Position numbers and translations under genes: made by a program
In this document: piece by piece, positions 10,835-23,308 of the stretch
Numbering within the stretch: position 1 is the first letter of the stretch
Layout of the letters: every line of letters begins with the position of its first letter
Notes under the pieces: model-generated
What the model was told of the DNA's origin: nothing
The model's input: only the letters and a program-made list of their open reading frames with translations
Database searches by the model: none
Assembly (NCBI GenBank): GCA_949752745.1
Contig: OX457029.1
Location: forward strand, 43,510,500 to 43,574,499
Length of the DNA: 64,000 nucleotides
Origin: Protula sp. h YS-2021
Taxonomy: Eukaryota > Annelida > Polychaeta > Sabellida > Serpulidae
Direction of reading: 5' to 3'

Positions 10835-12264
10835 ATACAGCATAACAAATGTTTATAAAATATGGAAAAGAATATTTACAAATATATTTTGGCGGGAATG
10901 CATTGATTTGTGTGCTTTTTGGATTATAACAAATATGAATTTTTCAAGTGGTTTAGGTGCAAGGAAATGCAAATATATACAACAACATCAAAATATTATG
11001 ATAAAATCAATTTTTTCTTCACATTCTAAAAAGACATTTTTAAATGAGGCTATGTTTTCGTTTCGTAACCAACGGCCAGCCCTATTTAGTCTAATCAATT
11101 CAAGTTTGCAGATGTGGAAGGTATTATAAGCCTGCAGCTTTCTCCATGTTTTAGGACAACACGAATTGCGATCTTTCTTGCATACGCCTTTTTAGACGAT
11201 GGCATTGTTTTGTACGAATTGTAAGGGTTTGTACGTCAGAACTGACTTAAGAGATTTTGACTTTTGAGATCTTTCCGGTTATTTTTAGCTGCTTCTCACC
11301 ATCAATGTCTATTGACTATCTGGATGGGTTGCACCAGCTTCATCTGCTACGTACTACCCTGGTATAGACCGTTCGCAAGAGTCAATCAATGGGGAAGAAC
11401 CTACAAGGTTTTTTGTGCATTTCCGAGAGTATTTGAGTTCAGCTGTTTTTTTTCAATATCCGAATTTCGGCGAGGTATACCCCATCCGTGTCGATTGCAA
11501 TAGTTATGTCAGTTACATTTTCTGACGGTTCTCTTGAGCAGCCAACCATTCACGCGAACCAATTTAACACCATCTAAAACGAAATTTCTGACTAGATTTT
11601 CTATAACTTCCTGAGTATCAGTTACTTTGATTTCTTGCATATTTATATGTGTGAATTGGGAGGAGGGTATAAAATGGAATAGAAATAGTTTGTTAATTTG
11701 TTACGCTATGATTTATATCATTTTAATGTGATGTTGTTATTTTACACATTTGTAATTTCATTTTATCACCACCTGTAAAAAACAGATTATTTACAGTACA
11801 AATATACAATAAATAATCTAAATTATAACATAATTGCTCATTTTTGTGTTTCTGTGTGTAACTTTTACTTTTTGTGGTGAGTTATTTATGCAATTACCGA
11901 ATTAAAACTGCAGTTAATAAGAAGGGTATTTTAACAACTATTTACATTTTAAGCTGTAGTTTTTAATTGTTTACAGTTAAAATTTTAACTAGTAGCAGCA
12001 GTTTGTCGCTCATAATAGAGTATTGTACAACCGAACGGGGGTGTTGGAAAATTCTACGAGGTACTGTCTTATGTAAATCGTTGCCCAGCAACGCCGTGAA
12101 GACAGTTACAGTGGAGTGGATAGGCTTATTACAGACTCCACGTCCTACAGCTAGTTGACCAAGACCGCTATGTTTTAGATAATGCAGACTTAACTAGTTA
12201 AGGATTTATTAGCTGCAGTAAACATAAAAATTTGACCCCACAACGCAATTTTTTATATTTTAAT
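10835..12264. other. Gene-free stretch left of the LINE
   Basis: AT-rich with only short ORFs (10797-11129, 11264-11503 on +, neither with a recognised domain). On - near 11480-11640 two short frames (about 41 and 34 residues) are somewhat protein-like but too short to assign. Confidence 0.45.
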
Positions 12265-12279
12265 GTGTAAGGGAATTAG
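12265..12279 (+). repeat. Candidate 5' target-site duplication of the LINE
   Basis: GTGTAAGGGAATTAG. The same word without AA (GTGTGGGAATTAG) occurs at 17889-17901, directly after the tetranucleotide tail. Confidence 0.6.
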
Positions 12280-12807
12280 CTCTGTCACACCTTTGGCAAC
12301 GACTACTAGCAGCCAACAAAAACCTGCGTTACACCGTTCCCATGCAAACCGCATAAAAGCGTGGCAACCTGTTGTGCTTTCACCAAGATGTCTTACAGTA
12401 GCTGGTGATAATACCAGTCATAAGAACGCACTTTGCCGTGGGTTGCATCCCTTAGTGGAAGGAGAGCGGTTACCTGGGTATTGAGGCTTCTTGTCTCTTA
12501 GGCAGGCCTTTCAAATACACACTCTGCTAAGGGACTTGTTTGCCAATACATGCCTTTGGTCCTTCTCTTCGGCCCAAGAAGGGCGTTCGTGAACTGGCCC
12601 GTCACGATCAATAACGGCTGGTCGTTCAGTTTAACCACACTGCGGCTCCAGGTTCAATCGAACGGCGTTGGATGGAGAATACCGCCGCGTCTAGTAGAGT
12701 ATTCCAGGTGTCCTAGCCCTAGGCGGGTAACCCCCGTTGCCGAAATAGGTGGTCATAGTAAGGCCGGGGCCGGCAGACCTGGAAGAAAATTAAAAAAAAA
12801 ACACTTA
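12280..12807 (+). other. LINE 5' UTR
   Basis: GC- and CpG-richer than the flanks. In I-type LINEs this region carries an internal promoter. An in-frame extension of ORF1 reaches back to an ATG at 12550, but its translation is low-complexity and basic and looks like untranslated leader. Confidence 0.6.
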
Positions 12808-14055
12808 ATGGATAAGACAAAAGAAAAACAGAATACATCACCGACACCCAAAAGACCAAGGATTGAGGTGGGGTCTCCCCCTGCTTCATTTCCACAATAC
12901 CTGATTATCACACCTATAGAGGGCACGTTCAAACTATCCCCCTTCGCTATCCAGAAGGGGGTGGCAGCGATAGTGGTAAATCAATTTAACATCAAAAGGT
13001 TCCGCTCGGGGGACATTCTAGTCCAAATAGCCACTTTACAACAATGTAAAAACCTCCTGAAAATAACATCTTTCGTAAACACCCCAGCTAAGTGCTCTGC
13101 CCACCGAACCTTAAATTTTTGCAGGGGAGTGATTACCCACCCTGAACTAAGATTTTGCTCAGATAAGGAATTAGTCGACGAACTACAGGACCAGGGTGTG
13201 ACAGCAGCGCGACCTTTGGGCCAACGAGGAACATTTGTCCTTACCTTCTGCAAGCCTACTTTGTCAGGCAATATAAAAGTTGGATATTTAAGCCTACCAG
13301 TGAAAATATATATTCCGAACCCTATTCGTTGTTTCCACTGCCAGAAATACGGGCATAACAAAGACAAATGCAGAAATCAAAAACCCACCTGCGCAAAATG
13401 CGGGGAGGAAGGGTATGAATATAGTTCATGTACCTCTCACAACCCCAAATGCATAAACTGCATGGGCAGCCACCCGGCTTCATCCAAGGATTGTCCGCGG
13501 TGGCATGCTGAAAAGAAAGTGCAACAGATAAAATTTGAAAAATCGGTGTCTTATCCCGAAGCCCGAAAACTGGCTGCTACCCTCCTCCCATCAAATGCGA
13601 AAACATATGCTAGTTCAGTAAGACCCAAGTTTCAGGATTCGGCCTGTCAAACTGACATCACATGGATTACGGAACAAAAGATTTTTTCGCTACCAAAGCA
13701 ACAACGGCCTTCTAGAAAAACAAAAGAAACTAAAACTGAAACAGACTCCAGTCTCTGTGAGTCTTTACCAAGCACATCTCCTGAGATGTCAGGGAAGAGA
13801 GACGGGTCTTGTACTCCAAGCCCCCAATCCTCTCAGCTTGGCCACGAAACAAAGGCAAGACTCAAACAAAGAGCTCAACTTGCCAAACAGAGGTTGCGCA
13901 CAAACCTCACGGAGGAAATGAGTGGAAATAGATACTCCCCTCTTATGGATGCTGGCGATGGGAGACCCACAGGCAGAACCTCCCCTAAGCCACCCCGCTC
14001 AAATGAAAAGCCTCCAAAAGTAACGATTAACAGAAATCGAGCTCTTAGCAAGTAA
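12808..14055 (+). CDS. LINE ORF1 protein (gag-like, three CCHC-type zinc knuckles)
   Basis: 415-residue nucleic-acid-binding protein that packages LINE RNA. I chose the ATG at 12808 (MDKTKEK), just after an A-rich stretch; an in-frame ATG at 12550 would add 86 leader-like residues. Residues ~35-165 form the RRM-like/Gag domain (YLIITPIEGTF...). Zinc knuckles follow: CFHCQKYGHNKDKC at 13330-13371, CAKCGEEGYEYSSC at 13390-13431, and CINCMGSHPASSKDC near 13450-13494. The second knuckle has Tyr where the zinc-binding His belongs (TAT at 13414-13416), probably a decay mutation. The C-terminal third is Ser/Lys/Pro-rich. The stop lies 2 bases before the ORF2 ATG, so ORF2 would need reinitiation. Confidence 0.85.
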   Translation: MDKTKEKQNTSPTPKRPRIEVGSPPASFPQYLIITPIEGTFKLSPFAIQKGVAAIVVNQFNIKRFRSGDILVQIATLQQCKNLLKITSFVNTPAKCSAHRTLNFCRGVITHPELRFCSDKELVDELQDQGVTAARPLGQRGTFVLTFCKPTLSGNIKVGYLSLPVKIYIPNPIRCFHCQKYGHNKDKCRNQKPTCAKCGEEGYEYSSCTSHNPKCINCMGSHPASSKDCPRWHAEKKVQQIKFEKSVSYPEARKLAATLLPSNAKTYASSVRPKFQDSACQTDITWITEQKIFSLPKQQRPSRKTKETKTETDSSLCESLPSTSPEMSGKRDGSCTPSPQSSQLGHETKARLKQRAQLAKQRLRTNLTEEMSGNRYSPLMDAGDGRPTGRTSPKPPRSNEKPPKVTINRNRALSK

Positions 14056-14057
14056 CG

Positions 14058-17000
14058 ATGACCATAATTCATTGGAATATTAGAGGTTTTTGAACCAACT
14101 ACCATGAATTGTTAACACTTATGCATTTAAATGATCCGGCAGTATTTTGTCTTCAGGAAACATTCAGCAAAAACGACAATCCACCAAAACTTAGAGGATA
14201 TACGTCATACAACAAACCCTCATCGGATGACAGAGCGACGGGTGGAATCGCGATGTTTGTTCGAAGTGATCTCTTACAAAGCGAAATTAAACTAAATACG
14301 CCTTTCCAGACCCAGGCGATTCGTATCACGCTTGGCAAAACTTTCACAATTTGTAATATTTATTTGCCACCACATTTGAGACCTCAACCAGAAGAGTTGA
14401 ATGACCTAATAAATCAGCTACCTAAGCCAGTCCTATTCGTGGGCGACTTTAATGCTCACAGTACATTGTGGGGCAATAGTTACGTAGATTTGAAGGGAAA
14501 ATTGGTAGAAAATCTCCTTAACCATCATAATTTAACCATTTTCAACGACAAGTCATACACATATCTTCACCCTGGTACTGGTTCAAAAACCTCTATTGAC
14601 CTTTCTATAGCATCTGCTAATTTATATCTTGATTTTAATTGGAAAGTGCTGGGTGATCTCCACGGCAGTGACCACTTTCCTATTTTATTGTCTGAGTCTA
14701 AACCATACCACGAAAAAAGATCCCCAAAATGGAAGTTTCAGCAAGCAGACTGGTCAGAATTCCAAGAATTATGTCATCAGAGTATCAAAAGGAAACATTT
14801 TACTGATGATGAAGACGAACATATCTCATTATTTACCTTTCTTCTCCATGGAGTGTGTGAAAAATCTATCCCAAGGACATCAGGATCCCGCAAGAAACCA
14901 CATAAACCACATGACGCTTGTAAAGAATCCATAGCGCGTCGTAAACAAGCTCTCAAAAATTTTTCAGACTACCCAGACATTACAAGAAAAATAAAATATC
15001 AAAGGGCCAAGGCAGTTGCCCGTAAAACAGTCAAAAAAAGCAAACAAGAGTCCTGGCATGAATATGTTTCTCAACTCAACACAAATAATTCTCTAAAAAA
15101 GACCTGGGACATGGTTAGAAAAATATCTGGCAAGAACACTTTTAACACAGTAAGCCATCTAGAAGTTAACAATAATATGATCACCGACCCAAAGGACATT
15201 TTAGATACCCTAGGCGAAACATTTGAACATAACTCATCTTCCGAAAATTATAACCACGAGTTTAGACACTATAAAGAAACAGAAGAAACTAATCCTCTTA
15301 ACTTCTATTCTGACAACAGCGAAGCGTATAATGAGCACTTTTCTCTTAATGAATTGAGAAAAGCCATAGATAGTTCCCATGATTCAGCAGCAGGACCAGA
15401 TGACATACATTATCAGATGCTTAGACATTTGCCAGACCATACCCTAAAGATCCTTTTAGAATTGTTAAATCATACCTGGAACTCCGATACTTTTCCAGAA
15501 ATATGGAAGGAAGCCACAATAATACCAATACCAAAGCCAAACAAAGATCCACGAAATCCTCAGAATTACAGACCAATTTCCTTGACAAGTGCCCTGTGCA
15601 AAACATTTGAGCGAATGGTAGCTGAAAGATTAAAATGGTACCTGGAAAGAAACAGTTTGCTTGCCGACATACAGAGTGGCTTTAGGAAACAAAGGAGCAC
15701 TCTGGACCATCTTGTAAGACTAGAATCTTTTGTGAAAGAAGCTTTCAATAACAAGGAACATGTTGTTACCGTTTTCTTCGACTTGGAAAAGGCTTATGAC
15801 ACAGCATGGAAACACGGAGTACTAAAGGATCTTTTTGATTTCGGCCTCCGAGGCCGTCTGCCCCAGTTTATAAAAGGATTCCTGGACGACCGTCGATTCA
15901 GGGTTCGCCTTGGTACAATATTCTCAGAATACTTTGAACAAGAGGAAGGTTTCACCCAAGGATGCATCCTGTCAATTCTACTTTTCCTGATAAAAATCAA
16001 CAATATAAAAGATACACTGAGACAGGGGATAGATAGCTCACTCTTCGTGGATGATTTTGCCATGTCGTGTAGAGGCAAAAGTATGAATTTAATACAGCGT
16101 CGTCTTCAGCGGAGTATTTATTCTCTCCAAGTTTGGGCGAATAAGAATGGTTTTAAATTCTCACAAACCAAAACGGTTTGTATACACTTTTGTAAAAAAC
16201 GAAAACAGCACGACGATCCAGTTTTACACATCTCTAACGTGCAAATCCCTGTTGTCAAGGAAAACAAATTTTTAGGTGTAATTTTTGATAGCCAACTTAG
16301 TTTTATCCCACATATCAAACACCTCCGAAGAAAGTGTCAGAAGGCCTTAAATTTACTGAGAGTCATCTCCTCCCACGATTGGGGAGCAGATCGTGATACT
16401 AAACTCATGTTGTATAGAGCTCTAATTAGATCGCGACTGGACTATGGCAGTATAGTTTATGGCTCAACTAGACCATCATATCTCAAGATGCTAGAACCGA
16501 TACAGAATCAAGGCTTAAGAATATGTTTAAATGCCTTTAGAACATCCCCAGCCGACAGTTTACACGTTGAGGCAAATGAACAACCTCTCAATATACGGCG
16601 GTTAAAACTTGCCATGCAGTATTGTATAAAACTTTACGCCAATAGAAATAACCCTACTCATCAGATTGTTTTCGGATCACATTATACGGATAGAGGTACC
16701 AATGCTATCCCTCCCTTTGGAACTAGGATTATACCACACCTGCAAGAAGCAGGTATAATCGTTGAATCTGTTGCAAATTACAAAATACCTAACCAACCCC
16801 CTTGGAAGTTAACGAAACCTGTGGTCTTGAAGACTCTTTCTGAGACCACAAAAGAACGAAGTAACCCGTGTGTATTTCAGTCAAAATTTGCAGAATTAAA
16901 GGATAATTATAATGACTACCATTTCATATATACCGATGGTTCCAAACTTGAGGACAAGGCTGCAGCAGCTATTGTCACAGAAAATAACACATTCAGAACC

Positions 17001-17717
17001 AGGCTCCCTGATGGGTCTTCTATTTTCTCTGCAGAAGTTAGAGCCCTGCAGCTAGCTATGCAAATTGTCAAGATTAGCCGCTACAAAAAATTCATATTGT
17101 GCGTGGACTCAATGTCAGTGCTTCAGTCACTAGAAAACTTACAGGTATCCAACCCAATAATTGTGGACTTGATAGAAAAACACGACGAAGTGGTAAAAGC
17201 TGGCAAAGAGATAATATTTTGTTGGGTACCGAGCCACGTTGGAATCCCGGGCAACGAGGCAGCCGACAAAGGCGCCAAAGAAGCGTTAAACCAAGACTGC
17301 TCAGATTTCCTTATACCGTCATCAGATTTTAAGTGCCATATTTCTAGATATGTTAAAAATCTATGGCAACAATATTGGGATGAACAAACCAACAATAAGT
17401 TATACCAAATTAACCCTGTGGTAGGGCGCAAATTGCCCTCCCTAAATGGCCTTCGCGACGATATGGTAATTCACAGATTAAGAATAGGACATTCTTACAC
17501 TACTCACAAACACCTCTTAAGAGGTGAACCACAACCCGAATGTATAAGTTGTCAGGAACGGTATACAGTAAAACACATCTTGATAGATTGTATAGACTTC
17601 AATCACATTCGTCCCCGTTATTATAGAGTTGATTCCATGAGAGAGCTCTTTGAGAAGGTAAATTCCAACAAGGTCCTAGAATTTTTAAAAGAGATTAATA
17701 TGTATTCCTATGTGTAG
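14058..17717 (+). pseudogene. LINE ORF2 polyprotein (APE endonuclease-RT-RNase H) with a premature stop at codon 12
   Basis: From the ATG at 14058 to the TAG at 17717 there are 1,220 codons with one internal stop, TGA at 14091-14093, right after MTIIHWNIRGF. The endonuclease has the Asn of WNIRG before the stop, then QETF, GDFNAHSTLWG and SDHFPI (residues ~1-230). The RT has palm motifs KAYDTAW, FTQGCILS and the catalytic FVDD (residues 663-666; 16044-16055). RNase H has YTDGS (Asp960), SAEVRALQLA, CVDSMSV and WVPSHVGIPGNEAAD. A Cys/His motif (CISCQERYTVKHILIDC) is at the C-terminus. The RT motif has QGCILSIL where SP is commoner after QGxxL. TGA is one transition from CGA, so CpG decay is likely. 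Translation starting downstream of the stop would lack the catalytic Asn. Confidence 0.9.
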
Positions 17718-17888
17718 ACCACCATTGAGTCTATTTTTAGTATATTTTTTAGTATATTTAAGATTTTATTTTATAATCATTTTTAATCAATAAAGTATAA
17801 ATTCGACAAAGTTACCAGGAATGACACAATATGACCTGCAACAGGTTGGCGGTGTCGTTAAACCAATCAAATAACTAACTAACTAACT
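17718..17888 (+). other. LINE 3' UTR and (AACT)n tail
   Basis: AT-rich, with AATAAA at 17789-17794 and a tail of TAACTAACTAACTAACT ending at about 17888. A short-repeat tail is typical of I-type elements. Confidence 0.75.
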
Positions 17889-17901
17889 GTGTGGGAATTA
17901 G
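17889..17901 (+). repeat. Candidate 3' target-site duplication of the LINE
   Basis: GTGTGGGAATTAG immediately after the tail; pairs with 12265-12279, differing by two inserted A bases. Confidence 0.6.
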
Positions 17902-20900
17902 GATTTGTCTTAAGACGGGAAGGAGAGAGGGTGCTGCAGCGCAGGATGTGTGCCAAATTGCGAATTTTCGTGTAGCTTTACCAGAAGTTTCATGTGAAAG
18001 GGTTAGGAGAGTTGTAGCACCCACTCCATCCCATTCCATTTGCCCGCGGATGTCAAAATTTACAATATGGATCGTTGTGACAGATCATAACAGTGTGACT
18101 TGGGGTGTCAGTGATAGCTGGGGATATGTTTGGTTATTTGTAGAAGCAATGCCTTTTTTAAAACAGTAAACATTAAGGAGCGGGGTGAGGTGGACACATC
18201 ACTGGAAAATGCATGGACGATACACCCGTTAATAGAGATTTTAGTTCTTTTTTCTTGGGACTGGGGCAAAATTTGTAGCCAAATTTTTACAGTGGTGATT
18301 TTTTCAGCAGCTGTCAAAATAAGGGGGAAGTGGCTCCTCCCAAAACTTCACACCGTATACCTATCAATTCATTTAGATGTCGGGAAAATGTTCATCACAT
18401 CACAGTTTAGACAGTCACAATCAAAAGAAATAGTGGTCATCGCTCCGTCAAAGGTGCTTTTGAATCATCGGGCAACAGCGGATATGCATGAAGTCAATAT
18501 TCATGATCTAACGATCAGAATAGATAAATCACTTTATATTTTTGTCATCTGACTGGTAAATCTGTAAAAGAGGCCATTTCATCCCACAGTTCAGTTACTT
18601 AGCAGAAGGAGCAGATATGAGAAACAGCTAAAAAGTATGCATGTGAAAATATTAATTTTTCATACACTGAAACTAAGAGAATAATAGATTACTTTTCAAA
18701 TGTATCAAAACATCGTAATAAACAATATTCAATGTAGAGCACACTACATTCAAAGTTGTGTTCACCAGTGCAACTTTAGAATTTATAGAATTTTCAGAAG
18801 AAATAGTTAAATTCTTCATATGAATATTTAAGATTAAAACTCATCAATATTTTAATGGAATTCCAATGATTTCTTGCATTTTTATTTATTTATTTGTTTA
18901 AATTATTATTTCATTATAACTCTGTCGTGTTCATAATTGCTTCACAAAATCAACGGAAAGTGAAATCTTAATCTGAATTTTAACTTTTTAATCATATTTT
19001 AAACACTAATATTTATCCATATTTTCCTACATGTATAGATTCTTGCAAATAATTTGCTTTAAAACAAAACAAGATGAAAATTTCCATATGAAATTTGGTC
19101 AAATTGGGCATGCATGACTCTTGGAAAAAATGGCTGCCTGTTATTATTTCAGCTATTTCCACTCGAATCTTGTCATTTTTGGTGTGTCCTTAACGGAGTA
19201 TGCAGATCCTAAAGTTATGCGTCGTTGACTTGTACTATGGAGGCAAGGCTCAGTCAATAAAACCATAGATTGTCGGTCCTGTCTTTATTCTCCCAAACTT
19301 CAACAAGATCTACAATTATCCAAGAGTTCTAATACAAAAAATTTAAGCGTCTCAAAAACCAAAAGAAGTTCCAAAGCGGAAATTACCACCGTCCTTCTCA
19401 TCTCAGCGAGCTCTATCACGTCCTATATAAAACTTATAAACCCAGTGTCTAGTGCCTGAAATATATGCTATACTTAACAGTAAATTTCACTAAATTTTAT
19501 AATGGGGTAAAATCTGCAAAAAGATCTCAAACAAATTATAAACTTATACCATCGTGTTCATAAAGATCCCACCAAATGCCAAACCGATCACTGCGGTCCA
19601 ATATCAACAGTTTCCCGCCAAATTTACTAGCACCAAAGGCTCTTTGCCACTTAACAAACACAAATGGAAATAGACTGCACCAAAGGGCGCTACTCGATAT
19701 TCCGACAGAGCACACCTATCTTTTAAATAAAACACACTGGAGTATAAGCTGAATAAATACACATTATATACCTTCCAGCTACCATATACACTAAACGGCA
19801 AGTGTGCTCTAATTGTCATTTTTGCATACCCTAACAATTACCATTTTCTGTTCTTCTTTTATTCAATATGAATAATAATAATAATGTAAATAATAATAGT
19901 AACACCTGTAGCTGCCAGTGCACACAAAACACCAGTGCATAGTGATATCATACACTTTGAGCTGAAGCCTATTTAGTTTCATGGTTTTGCAAACATATCT
20001 ATCCTGGACGAAACCCACTATTCACCAGTTTTCCATTTTCTTTTACAGAAACCAAAAAAAAACTTTCTTTTATTGCAATTATTATTATGGAACCCTTTTT
20101 GAATCATAGTACACATCCCCCGAAATGTTGACCAAAAGTGGTTAAGCAGTTTTTCTAGTCAAGAGCAAAAGTAATGTAATAAAACCTTAAGTCCGGAGTC
20201 CCCTCCCTTCCGATAAGCCGGACAACTAGCTACACCGGGCAGATTTTCAGACTCATTTTGTTTTCAATTAATTTCCATAATAAGGAAAACTCACTGTTGT
20301 GTATACCGGATACCCAGTTTTGTACTGAATGCAATGTTTATTGTACAAAAAAGTTTAACTACAGGAGACTTTAGATAAGACACTGGTATTTAATACCCGA
20401 ACATCCGTATAACAACCCCCATTGTCTTAGTGTATCAGAATTTACAACTAATGGTAATAACGCATCCCTTTTTGGACCTCTGCTACAGTCAAATGCAAAG
20501 CAATTTAAAATACATTTAAGGATTGATTACTTCAAGGTTTTAAACAGTTAACTGAAAAACTTTCAAAAACACTATGACATTAGGATTCGTTCATAATGTG
20601 GTTAGGGAGCACGGAATAATCTTGATTTGGTCAAAAACAGAAAAGTAAAATCACAAACTATTACTGATGAAACAAATGAAAGAACATATTTAGCATGGAT
20701 GAAATCGCGTTGCTTTTTCAAGCATTTCCAAACAAATTTCGTGCTGAAAAAGGCGCCATTTTGACGAACATGTTTCTGCCACAACTGGAAAAATTATCCG
20801 TGTATAATGTATAATGGAAGTATTTGATCTGGGATCGTTAGAAACATATCTTATAAAGTGACAACTGGATGGAAAATTAGGAAAGCTGATTTTGCTTCAA

Positions 20901-23138
20901 AATATGGAAAAGGAGATACCTTCAATATACCATACACTGAGCAAAATCAGTCCCGCTCAGCTTATTGAAGTTTTAATGTATTTTGTTTTTTACAAGCTTT
21001 TGTTTGTCAAGATAGGTTAGATACCTTTAAATTTAAGCGAAATTTTTTGTGGCCATTTTTAAGAATAAAGCATATTCAATTCAGACTTCAATTCAGAAGC
21101 ATCAAAGGAAAGTAATTAAATACATAGCATTTTTAATACTCGAAGCAATTATTATGTATACATTACAAAAAAGCTTACATACAAATGGTCTTTGGCATAG
21201 GCATTATAATAGTCTGGTTTCACTAGACTTGCTCTCTGAAGTACGGCTAGGTATGCTTGCTGCTTTAACGTTATTGTGCTAATTTTTGCTAATTAAAAAA
21301 AAACGCGCACACATAGCCTTCTGTTGCATTTAAGCAGTTCTATACGACGGCATTGTGTCAAGGATAAAATACTACTGCAGGGGCAATGGGAGGCATGCGC
21401 TCTCTTCCCCATAGCTCCACCTTTGTGTGAATCGATGCAAGCGTGTGACGAAGCACCGTTTTCGAGATAAAGCTTCTTTTTAATTTTTGTCTTTTCTTTC
21501 AAATTTTAAAAGGTTCATAAGACTCCAACTTTAATCCTCACGTTCAAATCAGTTTAAATTAAGAGTTTTCACACTGGTATAATATGTGCACCACAAAACG
21601 TAAAGTTTATGAGGATGAGCGCAGAAATGAACAATGAAATGAAATTAATTATGCAAAAATTAATCACATGAGCCCTTCTAATTACAAATTGGTCCACAAG
21701 TTAGCAGACCAATATCTACTTAACTTGCAAGACCTATCTATGCTGCAAATGAGAGTTTCCTGGATCTAACGGTTGCAGACAAATATGAACTTACTTTTTT
21801 CATCATTTTCTCTTGTGCATGATAAAAACAAAAACAAGCCATTGTTTAATTGTCAAAGAATGGGATCGTACACTCTTGCAGTATGTGATGATATTTTCTT
21901 GAACCATTGTTATTTTCTATAGCGCATAGCAACTGTAAAATGTTTAAAATAGAAATCCATATAAAGCGGAAAAATTTGAGACGTGATTTGAATGATAAGA
22001 ATGAGGCAGCAAGACACCAGGTCATTCACTCCACCCAGTCCTCAACCCCAGACAATTTCGTGATTAAAGGTGTTTTAAATTGTTAGACAATTTCGGGGGA
22101 CTTCACCCTGAAGTTAACACATCTTACGGAAAGCAGTTTTCAGAAGAAATTGAACGACCCCAAAACAAATAGATAAAACGCTTTTTTTTTATTATTTTGC
22201 ATCTAATTTCTAGCTAAATAGCTATGATGATTAAAGTTGTATTTCCACATAGATTTTCCAGCTTTGTTTTAGGGCATCATAAGCCTTGCTGGAATCCCTT
22301 ATTCTAATTTGGATCAACCCCTCAGCCCAGCTGGTTTTCGGGTATGTGGAACAGCAGATTTTTCGAGATATAGCATCAATCCGCTCTGTCCAAAAATAAG
22401 TTTCAACTCTCGAAATAAACTATTTTTTGGAATGAAATAATAAATCATTATTATTTATTTATATTTAAGCATTTATAACTAAGTGAACGAAAAAAATCCA
22501 TTATCTTATCTATGAATAGAAGTAAATATCAGACATATACATTTACATCACATACCATATGTATAGCAAACCTAAAATACAGCGCTAGCCGTACCTATAG
22601 TAAAAATTAGCAAACTTTTTTAAAAATTTCCATTTTCAATTCATTAAAAACGGTATACAAGACACCAATATAGATTAGTTTGATGTCAGACAGATTAAAA
22701 AGGAGCATGTGTGAAAGTAGAATGAGTTGTAATTGTTATTTGTGGCTCCCGAGTCCCTTATTGTTCGGAAAAAGTTTCGCGATATAAGGGCTTTATTTTT
22801 GTTCTCGTTCTTTTGCCAAGTGCTACAGACGATTCTCTCGGAATTTTTCTTTTAAAAATAAAGCTGGTAATTAATGTAGTAAGACTTGCGCAAAACATAG
22901 CATGAAATATAGGAAGCTCAAAACACAAATAATGTCAGTATTGATTTGTATAAGACATGGCAAATATAACTGTAATTTTCAATCAAATCCCTTTGGGTAA
23001 TTGCTTATTCTACTGGTTTTAAATGGAATTTTCTTATTTTTGTAGAGGATTCACTGCTGATGGGTACCCGAATTCAATGTTTCTTGTACTAAAATTATTC
23101 GTTTCTTAAAGTGTCAAGTTTATTCAATGTCAAGTTTA
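17902..23138. other. Intergenic AT-rich DNA
   Basis: No coding exon, RNA gene or clear mobile element seen. ORFs are short and without domain character. Small AATAAT/ATTT simple repeats occur near 18880-18910 and 19865-19895. The region near 20180-20420, with repeated CCGGA words, could be an old DNA transposon fragment but has no clear ends. Confidence 0.4.
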
Positions 23139-23308
23139 TTAGCTGCCAACCTCATAAAATTTTAACATGTTTGAAAAGCGCTGTTTTATGAAAGCATAAA
23201 AATCATATTCTAGTTCAAGTAGTTTTCTCAAAACTATTTTGGCTTCTTCTGATACTGGTTCTTTAAGTGGATTGTTGGTTTCATTGCGCACATATTTCGT
23301 TCCTTGCC
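23139..23308 (-). CDS. Sulfotransferase exon 8 (C-terminus and stop)
   Basis: Acceptor CTGTTTCAG|GG. Encodes KLLELEYDFYAFIKQRF. TAA is at 23139-23141. AATAAA occurs at the stop codon itself (23135-23140) and again at 23119-23124. Confidence 0.85.

Larger units (their letters stand above)
12280..17888 (+). mobile_element. Near-complete I-type non-LTR retrotransposon (LINE) with EN, RT and RNase H
   Basis: Two-ORF LINE: a 5' UTR richer in GC than its flanks, ORF1 with three zinc knuckles, ORF2 with an APE endonuclease, reverse transcriptase and C-terminal RNase H, a short 3' UTR with AATAAA, and an (AACT)n tail. A C-terminal RNase H plus a short-repeat tail instead of poly-A points to the I superfamily (I/Nimb-like); the exact clade needs a tree. 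It is flanked by a 13-15 bp candidate target-site duplication. The only obvious lesion in ORF2 is one nonsense codon, so the insertion looks fairly young. Confidence 0.9.

Noticed and set aside
11480..11640. Short minus-strand protein-like frames
   Set aside because: Two frames of about 41 and 34 residues, no motif and no splice context strong enough to call an exon.
12550..12807. N-terminal extension of LINE ORF1
   Set aside because: Open frame but leader-like composition; the ATG at 12808 after the A-rich stretch is a better start.
20160..20420. Possible pogo/Tigger-type DNA transposon remnant with CCGGA words
   Set aside because: No terminal inverted repeats or transposase fragment could be seen.
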